NCBI GenBank assembly: GCA_038528965.1
Contig: JBCBEC010000024.1
Span: forward strand, 1-64,000
Source of the DNA: Lewinella sp038528965
GTDB taxonomy: Bacteria > Bacteroidota > Bacteroidia > Chitinophagales > Saprospiraceae
DNA: 64,000 nucleotides
Reading direction: 5' to 3'
Made by a program: the position numbers and the translations under genes. Positions 25,501 through 32,613 of the stretch are shown here, in pieces. Under the pieces are notes generated by a model that did not search any database, was not told the DNA's origin, and saw only the letters and a list, made by a program, of their open reading frames with translations. Numbering within the stretch: the stretch's first letter is position 1; each line of letters begins with the position of its first letter.

Positions 25501-26631
25501 TTACCCCGCAGATTTTAGCGCCAGCAAGGCTCCTTCTACTGTATCTGTGGCCTTGTCCCAACTGAATTTCTGGGCCTGCACCAATCCTCGTTCAATTAGT
25601 TGATTTCGTAGCCCTGGCTCATTGTAAATTCTTTGCATGGCTGCCGCAATAGCTTGCTGGCTTTTCGGATCAACCAGCAAGGCGGCATCACCCACCACCT
25701 CGGGCATAGAACTGACATTAGAGGTTATAACGGGCACCCCAGCTTGCATGGCCTCAATAATGGGTACCCCAAAACCTTCAAACAAGGAGACGTAAGTCTG
25801 AGCTAGGGCAGCGGCAGTAAGTTGTGGCAAATCCTGATCGGAGATGTAACCCAAAAACTCAATGTCGTCCTTAGCCATGATCTGCTCGTAGGCTTCTCGA
25901 ATACCACCACTCTGCCAAGCAAAGCGTCCACCAATTAACAGCTTTACTGCAGCTCCACTCTGCGCCTTAAATAGATCAAAAGCCTGCATTAGGCCAATGA
26001 TGTTTTTGCGGGGATGCAAAGCGCCCAGATAGAAGAAGTAGTCCTGTCCACCGGCATACCTTTCTTTAATCCTCTGCTTTTCGTCTTCCGACAAAGGAAT
26101 AAAGGCGGGATGGGCGGCATTGCAAGCAACGCGAATCAAGTCCTGATCAATGCCATATTGTGCATTGATATCCTTGCGGCAAAAGTCCGATACCGTGATC
26201 AGCACATCTGCGCGGCGTAAATAGCGCGGCACAAAGTGCTGGTAATACCAGCGGGCAGCCAGTGGCACCTGCTCGGGATAATGCGCATGGGCAATGTCGT
26301 GGGTCACCATTAGCGTAGGCACTTGCGTACTAAGCGAACAGTAGTTATCCATACTCAAGAACAGCTCCGCTTTTTCGCGGCGCAGGATACGGGGAATGGC
26401 CCACTCAAACCACAAGTACCATAACACTGGATGGCGGCTTGGCGGCTGCACGATCAAAGGCTTTACATTAGCCCCATACAGAAAGCGCTGATCAAAAGGG
26501 CGATCAAAGAGAAACAGGAACTCGTGCTCAGGATGGCGCTCGACCAGGCGGCGAAGCACCTCATGCTTGAACCGTCCAATACCCTCCAGGCGGTTGGCTA
26601 ATAACAGGCGGGTGTTCACGGCAATTCGCAT
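25501..26631 (-). CDS. Glycosyltransferase family 4
   Basis: 376 residues with GT-B fold. N-terminal MRIAVNTRLLLANRLEGIGRF, central linker, then the C-terminal donor-binding domain with YFFYLGALHPRKNIIGLMQAF and the acidic motif PSLFEGFGVPIIEAM-like sequence (VSLFEGFGVPIIEAMQAG). Retaining enzyme that would add a sugar from a nucleotide-sugar donor to a polysaccharide or glycan; exact linkage unknown. A TATCTTCG box (minus strand, 26643-26636) ends 5 nt before the ATG, suggesting a leaderless message. Confidence 0.88.
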   Translation of the reverse strand: MRIAVNTRLLLANRLEGIGRFKHEVLRRLVERHPEHEFLFLFDRPFDQRFLYGANVKPLIVQPPSRHPVLWYLWFEWAIPRILRREKAELFLSMDNYCSLSTQVPTLMVTHDIAHAHYPEQVPLAARWYYQHFVPRYLRRADVLITVSDFCRKDINAQYGIDQDLIRVACNAAHPAFIPLSEDEKQRIKERYAGGQDYFFYLGALHPRKNIIGLMQAFDLFKAQSGAAVKLLIGGRFAWQSGGIREAYEQIMAKDDIEFLGYISDQDLPQLTAAALAQTYVSLFEGFGVPIIEAMQAGVPVITSNVSSMPEVVGDAALLVDPKSQQAIAAAMQRIYNEPGLRNQLIERGLVQAQKFSWDKATDTVEGALLALKSAG

Positions 26632-26667
26632 GCCGCGAAGATAACCAATATTTACAGCGGCAATCCA

Positions 26668-27123
26668 CTAGCGGAAGTAGCATTCCAGCCAGTCTAAAAA
26701 TTCTTGGCGGCGGCTATTGGAGACGGTCAAACTGACCTTACCTTCCAACACTACGTAGCCTCCCTTTCCGCGCACGTAGCGTTCCAGATAATCGACATTA
26801 ATGATATAAGAGCGATGAATCCGTACAAAACGGTGAGGAGCAGAGAGACGGCTCTGCATATCCTGTAGGGTACGACAAACCAAGAGACGTTCCCCATCCT
26901 GGAAGTGGAGAAAGGTGTAATTACCGGCGGCTTCGAGATACACGATATTCTCGACCCGCTCAAACCGTAGTCCATCCGTAATGGGCAAAGCAATTTTTGC
27001 GGAGGTCGGCGGTAGTGGCAGGGCACGATTAGTTGTAGGTAGTACTGTTTGTTTTCCGGAGATTGCAGTCATGGCACGTTGTTTTTTGCTTTGCATATTA
27101 GTTGTGAAATCAAGCCAAAACAA
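26668..27123 (-). CDS. Orphan LytTR DNA-binding regulator
   Basis: 151 residues (ATG at 27123; alternatives at 27096 and 27072 would shorten only the unstructured N-terminus). No receiver domain. The LytTR domain covers about 50-150, with IVYLEAAGNYTFLHF, FVRIHRSYIINVDYLERYV and the GKVSLTVSNSRRQEFL end. In other bacteria LytTR proteins control peptide signalling and bacteriocin loci. Here there is no paired kinase. Divergent from the 509-residue gene; its upstream region shares sequence words with that of the double-glycine peptide gene at 28773. Confidence 0.85.
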   Translation of the reverse strand: MFWLDFTTNMQSKKQRAMTAISGKQTVLPTTNRALPLPPTSAKIALPITDGLRFERVENIVYLEAAGNYTFLHFQDGERLLVCRTLQDMQSRLSAPHRFVRIHRSYIINVDYLERYVRGKGGYVVLEGKVSLTVSNSRRQEFLDWLECYFR

Positions 27124-27137
27124 CCCAAAAAGCAGTT

Positions 27138-27205
27138 AAAAGTCAGGTTCTTGATTTTGCTAAAAAATGCCTAATGTCTGGTTTATTACTCACCCATTGC
27201 CTAAT
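27138..27205. promoter_or_regulatory. Shared regulatory words upstream of the LytTR gene
   Basis: Within the 123-bp divergent spacer: AAAAGTCAGGTT (27138-27149), GATTTTGC (27153-27160), TGCCTAAT (27168-27175) and TTGCCTAAT (27197-27205). The same words recur upstream of the double-glycine peptide gene (29057-29065, 29102-29109, 29111-29122). Confidence 0.5.
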
Positions 27206-27246
27206 TTTAAGACCCCAAGTAAGCCAGTAATCCTCTAAACACCATT

Positions 27247-28776
27247 ATGCCAAAGACGCCTTCCAGCCGATTATTTGACCTCATCAAGTCGCTCTCAGGT
27301 TCAGAGAAGCGCTACTTTAAGGTGGTGAACAAGATGGAAGCCAATAGCAAATATCGGCTACTATTTGAGGCAATCGAAGCCCAGGAAGTCTTTAAGGATG
27401 AAGCACTGCAGAGGGCCGTCTATGGCAATGAGGAAATTCAAAGTCGCAAATATTCCGAGCTCAAAGCTTATCTCTACGATCTCATCCTGAGAAGTCTGCA
27501 GCAGTACGACGAACAAACTTCCATTGACTACCAGCTAAAGAGTTTGTTACAGAGTGTCCGTTCCCTGTATCGTCGCTGGCTCCTGAACGACTGTAAGCAC
27601 CTGCTGCGCCGAGCCAAGAAGATTGCCCTACAGTACGAGCAGTTTGCCACGATCCTGGAAGTACTTGACTGGGAGAAAAAACTAGCCTACGCCAATGCCG
27701 ACATCGACTATTTCGATGCGCACTTACAGAACTTGCAGGAAGAAGAAGAACGTTGTCTGCAACAGATGAGCAACATCAAGACCTACCAGGGGCTCTTCTA
27801 TCGGCTTTACTTGATGGTGAGGAAAAACACCGTACGTTCTCAAGGAGGTCGTGAACAAGTGGAAAGGATCAAGCAGCACCCTTTATTGGCAGATGAGGAA
27901 CAGTGTTTGTCGTTCCGGGCTACCGTGCTCTATTATCGGGCACATACGCTACTGGACTACCAACTGCGTGATCGCCTGAGCTTCTACAGCCAATGTAAAA
28001 CGCTGGTGGAATTGATGGAAACTAAACCTCATCTATTACGAGAAGACGCGTCCGAATATATCTCTGTCTTAAGTAATTATGCAACCAGCTGTGGTTATTT
28101 GAGGCGTTACGACGAGACGCGAATTGCCTTGCAAAAGCTTAAATCGATCAAGCCCAAAACCATTGATGATCAACTGAAGATACACCGGCAGTACTACAAT
28201 AACTACTTCAGCCTTTGTATTAACACCGGTAAATTTGAGGAAGGTCTACGGATTCTGAAGGACCATCTTAAGGAGCTGAAAAAGCTAGACAAGAACCTAT
28301 TTGAGCGCAGTACTTTTTTCTTCCAATACTTCTACATCTACTTTGGAGTGGAAGACTATGACCAGGCTTTGACTTATCTCAATGAGTGGCTCAGTTTGCC
28401 TCGTTCGGTGGAACAGCAGGACCTGCAGCACCTGGCGCGCTTGCTCAACTTGATCATACACTTTGAATTGGGAAATACTATTTTGCTGAGCTCCTTACTA
28501 CGTTCTACCCAGCGAAGCCTGCAGAAGAGTGGGCGCTATAATACCTTTGAGCAATTCTTCTTGGCCTGTTTGCGCCAAGCCAGTCAAGCACCAGGCCATA
28601 GAGAGCGAAAGGCTGTCTTTGAGAACAGCCTTTCGAAGTTCAGTCATCTTGACTTGAACCCTGCGGATCGTGCGATCCTACGTTTCTTTAATTTTGCTTG
28701 TTGGCTAGAAGCTAAAGCGCAGAACGCTTCATTTGCCGAAGTAGTAGAGCAACAAGCGGTAGGAGCTACCTCTTAA
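27247..28776 (+). CDS. Helical repeat protein of unknown function, 509 aa
   Basis: 509 residues, soluble, no signal peptide. Nearly all helical with many Leu/Gln/Tyr/Arg residues (SSLLQSVRSLYRRWLLNDCKHLLRRAKKIA) and TPR-like pairs in the middle. The N-terminus SSRLFDLIKSLSGSEKRYFK is characteristic of a group of Bacteroidota hypothetical proteins I have seen unnamed. Function unknown. It is divergent from the LytTR gene and convergent with the double-glycine peptide gene, sharing a TTAA stop with it. Confidence 0.8.
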   Translation: MPKTPSSRLFDLIKSLSGSEKRYFKVVNKMEANSKYRLLFEAIEAQEVFKDEALQRAVYGNEEIQSRKYSELKAYLYDLILRSLQQYDEQTSIDYQLKSLLQSVRSLYRRWLLNDCKHLLRRAKKIALQYEQFATILEVLDWEKKLAYANADIDYFDAHLQNLQEEEERCLQQMSNIKTYQGLFYRLYLMVRKNTVRSQGGREQVERIKQHPLLADEEQCLSFRATVLYYRAHTLLDYQLRDRLSFYSQCKTLVELMETKPHLLREDASEYISVLSNYATSCGYLRRYDETRIALQKLKSIKPKTIDDQLKIHRQYYNNYFSLCINTGKFEEGLRILKDHLKELKKLDKNLFERSTFFFQYFYIYFGVEDYDQALTYLNEWLSLPRSVEQQDLQHLARLLNLIIHFELGNTILLSSLLRSTQRSLQKSGRYNTFEQFFLACLRQASQAPGHRERKAVFENSLSKFSHLDLNPADRAILRFFNFACWLEAKAQNASFAEVVEQQAVGATS

Positions 28777-29012
28777 CGACGCTCCTTACTTATGCGTAAA
28801 GATCTCGTCATAGTGCTGCCACCTCCTTGTATCAATCCTTGCAGACCACCTGCCTGATCATTAAAACGGATATCTACTTCATCCCAGCGAACAAACTGAG
28901 AGCCAGCCGATACGCCAACCATTTCTCGATATCCACCTTTAACTTGACGGAGTTCTGCTTGATTCAGTGCTTGAGGGAGCTGCTTGCGATTTTGAGTTTT
29001 CTTCTGGTCCAT
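28773..29012 (-). CDS. Small protein with double-glycine (bacteriocin-type) leader
   Basis: 79 residues. The N-terminal 27 residues match a double-glycine leader: LNQAELRQVKGG, with hydrophobic spacing of the ELxxVxGG type and the two glycines at 26-27. Cleavage there would release a 52-residue core (starting YREMVGVSAG) that is rich in Gly, Arg and Ser and lacks cysteines. Such leaders are recognised by C39-peptidase ABC exporters, none of which is in the window. It has no other recognised family. It shares a TTAA stop with the convergent 509-residue gene, and its upstream region shares motifs with that of the LytTR gene. Confidence 0.6.
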   Translation of the reverse strand: MDQKKTQNRKQLPQALNQAELRQVKGGYREMVGVSAGSQFVRWDEVDIRFNDQAGGLQGLIQGGGSTMTRSLRISKERR

Positions 29013-29056
29013 GTCAGATCGTGTTTTAGCGTATTAATGAGTAGATAAAGACTATT

Positions 29057-29122
29057 TTGCCTAATCTAAAAATAACTCTATTTGATAGCAAACCCAAACC
29101 CGATTTTGCAAAAAGTCAGGTT
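29057..29122. promoter_or_regulatory. Shared regulatory words upstream of the double-glycine gene
   Basis: TTGCCTAAT (29057-29065), GATTTTGC (29102-29109) and AAAAGTCAGGTT (29111-29122), all on the plus strand, recur from the LytTR/509-residue divergent spacer. They lie 45-110 bp upstream of the start at 29012. Confidence 0.5.
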
Positions 29123-29136
29123 GCTAAATAGAATTT

Positions 29137-30138
29137 CTACCCGTTGCTAAAATCGATTTCTGTATTATCTCCGATGTTTAAGCTCTGCCGCAAGCCGGTA
29201 ATGGAAGTATCATTACCCACCACCGACCGTTGTAGGATAACCTCCTTGATGCTGGTATAATTACCGATGATAGAATTTTTGAGGATCGCGTTACTGATAT
29301 TGACGTTAGAACCCACCGTTACGTGCGGTCCAATAATACTGTTGGCAATTTTGCAGTCTTTGCCAATACTGACCGGATGGATGATGATGGAATTCTCCAG
29401 ATTTGGTATATCCTTGGAAGCGAAGCCTTCCCGATCTAAGAAGATAGCATTGGTTTCCAACAACACCTCTCTTTGTCCACAATCAAACCAATTATCCACG
29501 GGGTAGATGTCAAAATGCACCTCCTTCTCTACCATGCGCATGAGCGCGTCGGTTAGGGGATAATTATCATCGGTCTTGATTTTGCGGCTGATATTAAAGT
29601 CCAGCGCGTCGAGAAGCACGTCCACCTCTTTGATCTTGTACACCCCCACCATGGCTAAATCAGATTTGGGAATACGAGGTTTTTCGATGAGCCGATTAAC
29701 GGTTCCGTCTTGCTTCAGCTCGACTACGCCAAATTGGCGGGGGTCGGATACCTTTCTTACCGCCAGGCAAGAATGAGGGTTGTTAACAATCTTCTCAATG
29801 TTGGCATCGATAATCACATCACCAAAGAAGATGATGATTTCTTCCGCATCAGCAAAGGTTTGCCGTGCGGTCCAAAGTGCATGGCCGGACCCTCTTCGGT
29901 CTCCCTGTACCACAAACTGGGCATTGAGCTCCGGATAGGCCTCTTGAACGTACGACTCGATTTTCTCTCCCAGATAACCGATGATGAAGACAAAATCGGT
30001 AACGCCAATACTCACCAACTGGTCGATGATAAAGGAAATGATGGGTTTCCCAGCTACCGGGATCAGCGGCTTGGGTTGAGTGTACGTCAACGGACGTAGG
30101 CGTTTCCCGGCTCCCGCAACGGGGATCACTGCTTTCAT
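29137..30138 (-). CDS. Nucleotidyltransferase (sugar-1-phosphate type) with left-handed helix
   Basis: 333 residues. The NTP_transferase core starts MKAVIPVAGAGKRLRPLTYTQPKPL, with the GxGxRxxPxT loop and PKP. EIIIFFGDVII is the metal/base pocket. The C-terminal third has hexapeptide-repeat (left-handed beta-helix) motifs (NSIIGPHVTVGSNVNISNAILKNSIIG). Resembles glucose-1-phosphate thymidylyltransferase or mannose-1-phosphate guanylyltransferase; the specific sugar cannot be read. It would supply a nucleotide sugar for polysaccharide synthesis, perhaps to a glycosyltransferase like the one at 25501. Confidence 0.82.
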   Translation of the reverse strand: MKAVIPVAGAGKRLRPLTYTQPKPLIPVAGKPIISFIIDQLVSIGVTDFVFIIGYLGEKIESYVQEAYPELNAQFVVQGDRRGSGHALWTARQTFADAEEIIIFFGDVIIDANIEKIVNNPHSCLAVRKVSDPRQFGVVELKQDGTVNRLIEKPRIPKSDLAMVGVYKIKEVDVLLDALDFNISRKIKTDDNYPLTDALMRMVEKEVHFDIYPVDNWFDCGQREVLLETNAIFLDREGFASKDIPNLENSIIIHPVSIGKDCKIANSIIGPHVTVGSNVNISNAILKNSIIGNYTSIKEVILQRSVVGNDTSITGLRQSLNIGDNTEIDFSNG

Positions 30139-30397
30139 AAGGTCCTCAGCAATTTTTGCGTTTGCGTAACGGCCAACTAAGGTAGTGATTTGCTGGGGTA
30201 ATTAGGGTAGTTTTTACAATAACAAATTCAGCAATAAATAGACGATCAAAGACAGTAGGATGCCTTTTATCAATACCCAGGCCTACATTCGTACCCCGAT
30301 CTGCTACATGGATCATACCATCTACTTACTTCTCCCGATTCCATCAGGAAATGAGTAATTTTATTGAAGGCAATATCAACTCAGAAAAATCAATGCC

Positions 30398-30808
30398 ATG
30401 GCCAAAAAAAAGCTAGTCAACTCAGAGACAGATCGAAATGTCGGCGAATTCATTGCGGATGTAAGCCCCAAATACCGCCAGGCTGATAGCAAGGTACTAA
30501 TTGAGATGATGGAAGAAATCACGGGCTACCCACCGAAGATTTGGGGAGTTAGCATTGTGGGTTTTGGCAAGTACTCCTACCAACGAAAGAATGGTGATGA
30601 ATACGAGTGGTTTCACGTTGGCTTTTCGCCCGGTAAAAGCCGGCTGAGCATCTACCTGATGTACGATATCAACGAAGAGACCGAACTCCTAGCAAGGCTT
30701 GGAAAGCACAAAACGGGTAAAGGTTGCCTCTACCTGAATAAGTTAGAGGACATAGACCTGGAAGTGTTAAAAGAAATGATTCGCAAAAGCGACCGCTGGG
30801 AGCGTTAA
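30398..30808 (+). CDS. DUF1801 protein
   Basis: 136 residues, cytosolic. Matches the DUF1801/YdhG-like fold: an early PKYRQADSKVLIEMMEEITG, then PKIWGVSIVGFGKYSY and the ending LEVLKEMIRKSD. Biochemical role unknown. First of a cluster of three small enzymes-like genes on the plus strand, 40 bp before the DinB-like gene. Confidence 0.85.
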   Translation: MAKKKLVNSETDRNVGEFIADVSPKYRQADSKVLIEMMEEITGYPPKIWGVSIVGFGKYSYQRKNGDEYEWFHVGFSPGKSRLSIYLMYDINEETELLARLGKHKTGKGCLYLNKLEDIDLEVLKEMIRKSDRWER

Positions 30809-30848
30809 TCGTTGCGTTGTCTTAACAATCACATACACCCGATCATAC

Positions 30849-31367
30849 ATGAATCAATACAGCAAGATCCTGGACCAAATTGTGATGACTGCCCGTCTTC
30901 AACTCCAGCAAGTTAGTAGTGAAGAAATGGCAGCTAAGCCCAAGCCGGAGAAATGGTCTAAGAAAGAAATTCTGGGTCACCTCATCGACTCTGCCTATAA
31001 CAACCATCAGCGCTTCTTGCGCGCCGATCAGCAAGGAAATTTAGTTTTCCAAGGCTATGACCAGAATGCCTGGGTAAAGAAGAATGCCTATCAAGTGCGC
31101 GAGCTCAGCGAACTGATCCAAACCTGGGCGATGGTCAACTATCATTTGGCTCGCCTGGTGGAAGGCATACCTGTAGACTTGCTGGAGGAAACTACCTCAG
31201 ACCATAATTTCCACATCATCGGAATGAATCGACCAACTGAGGGATCAGCCTCCTCACTTGGGTACCTGATCTGGGATTATATCGCCCACTTGGAACATCA
31301 TCTAAGTCAACTTATTCCCACTTACCGCTTAATCAACCCTCCTTTCACTAGTCATGCTGTCCTATGA
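30849..31367 (+). CDS. DinB-like four-helix protein
   Basis: 172 residues, DinB_2 type. The metal-binding His pattern is seen in GHLIDSAYNNHQRF and IAHLEHHLSQLI. Family members are often thiol-dependent transferases (bacillithiol or mycothiol S-transferases) or of unknown function. It overlaps the next gene in ATGA (31364-31367), so the two are coupled. Confidence 0.85.
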   Translation: MNQYSKILDQIVMTARLQLQQVSSEEMAAKPKPEKWSKKEILGHLIDSAYNNHQRFLRADQQGNLVFQGYDQNAWVKKNAYQVRELSELIQTWAMVNYHLARLVEGIPVDLLEETTSDHNFHIIGMNRPTEGSASSLGYLIWDYIAHLEHHLSQLIPTYRLINPPFTSHAVL

Positions 31368-31729
31368 AAACTGAACTCCGATCTACCGTCCCTGTACTGC
31401 CCAGTCAGGATATTCAACGAGATGTAGCCTGGTATGAAAAGCATACTGGTTTTGCAGCCACCTCCCATGACAATATGTACGCCGTACTCAAACGCGAGCA
31501 TCTGTACCTACATCTACAATGGCACGCCGACACAGAGGATGACCCCTTACTGGGCGGCTCCGTAGTACGCATCTTTGTCAAGAACATTCAACCCATCTTC
31601 GAGGAGTTTATCGAAAGAGGAACGGTCCCAACAGACAAACTGCGGATGAATACCCCTTGGGGCACCCACGAGTTTGGGTTCTATGACCTCAATAATAATG
31701 CGGTATTCATTGTGGAGGCGGTCGATTAG
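31364..31729 (+). CDS. Glyoxalase/bleomycin-resistance-type (VOC) protein
   Basis: 121 residues with one VOC fold: STVPVLPSQDIQRDVAWYEKHTGF start and WGTHEFGFYDLNNNAVFIVEA end, the usual metal-ligand Glu in the last strand. Unknown substrate. Could bind a small antibiotic-like molecule or act in metabolism. Translationally coupled to the DinB-like gene. Confidence 0.85.
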   Translation: MKTELRSTVPVLPSQDIQRDVAWYEKHTGFAATSHDNMYAVLKREHLYLHLQWHADTEDDPLLGGSVVRIFVKNIQPIFEEFIERGTVPTDKLRMNTPWGTHEFGFYDLNNNAVFIVEAVD

Positions 31730-32055
31730 TTTATTGAACCACCAAGGCACCCAAGAGCACCAAGAAAGTCCTTTCTACTGATTATTTTAAACCACATTAG
31801 ACACATAAGAGCACATTAGAATTCCCAAACAAACATAACAATCGAACCTTCTAACACTCAATCAGTCCGACTCTCAAACTAACCTATACCGTAGGCATAA
31901 CCAATACAACCAACCAAGGCCGACAAAGGAGGCCTAACTAACTCAACTAAATTCACCAATCAGAGCCGCAGGCTCAACTAATTCAACTAATCAGGGCCGT
32001 CAAGGCCCAACTAAATTCATTTTATCCGCCGGAGCTTTAGCGAAGGAGGATTAAT
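31730..32055. repeat. Intergenic repeat block (A)
   Basis: 326 bp with no gene, made of repeat words. Left: two copies of a word like AACCAC-TTAGCAC-TAAGAGCAC (31737-31767 and 31792-31820). Right: five or more short words CAACTAATTCAACTAA and a GCTTTAGCGAAGGAGG word. Positions 32011-32054 are an exact 44-bp copy, in reverse complement, of 42981-43024. The stop codon of the GNAT gene lies one base beyond this copy. No coding potential. Confidence 0.75.
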
Positions 32056-32613
32056 TCAACTAACTCCCGTTTCCAAACCCACCACCACCCAATTCTCTCC
32101 ATCAGGAGCCTGGTAGCGATGCATATCCACAAAACCTACCTTTTGATGGGCACGGATGGAACGGGTATTCCGGGTGGAGATTTCGGTAATGATGAGTTCA
32201 AAATTAGCAGCCATCCGTTTTTGCATCTCGCGGTAGAGGCCCTTGAAAACGCCCTGACCACGATGTGCTTTGGCTACACAAACTTGTCCCATCAGGATGT
32301 AGGGTACATCTAACACCGATCTACCCTTCCAGCTGAGCGTATCAATTAATTCGAAAAGTGGAACGAGAATGGGGATCCGACCGCTAAAATCGCGCGTCAT
32401 GCTGAGGACATAGCCCGCCAGATCATCACCCGCTTTTGCAATCGTGTGCGCGCAGGCGTCGTTCATATCACCTAGAAGAGAAAGGTCGTGCTCTACCGTC
32501 AGAAAACCTTGCTCCAAGGCCTCAGCAGCACTGATTGCTTTGGGCAAATTAGCCTGTTGTAAGGCCAATATCTTAGGAAGATCTGCCTCAGTGGCGGCAC
32601 CGTAGTGTATCAT
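32056..32613 (-). CDS. GNAT acetyltransferase
   Basis: 185 residues with the GNAT fold. The acetyl-CoA loop is in VCVAKAHRGQGVFKGLYREM (R/Q-x-x-G-x-G/A), followed by RSIRAHQKVGFVDMHRY as the C-terminal strand-helix. Likely acetylates a small molecule. Its ATG overlaps the TAA stop of parC by one base (TAATG). Confidence 0.85.
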   Translation of the reverse strand: MIHYGAATEADLPKILALQQANLPKAISAAEALEQGFLTVEHDLSLLGDMNDACAHTIAKAGDDLAGYVLSMTRDFSGRIPILVPLFELIDTLSWKGRSVLDVPYILMGQVCVAKAHRGQGVFKGLYREMQKRMAANFELIITEISTRNTRSIRAHQKVGFVDMHRYQAPDGENWVVVGLETGVS

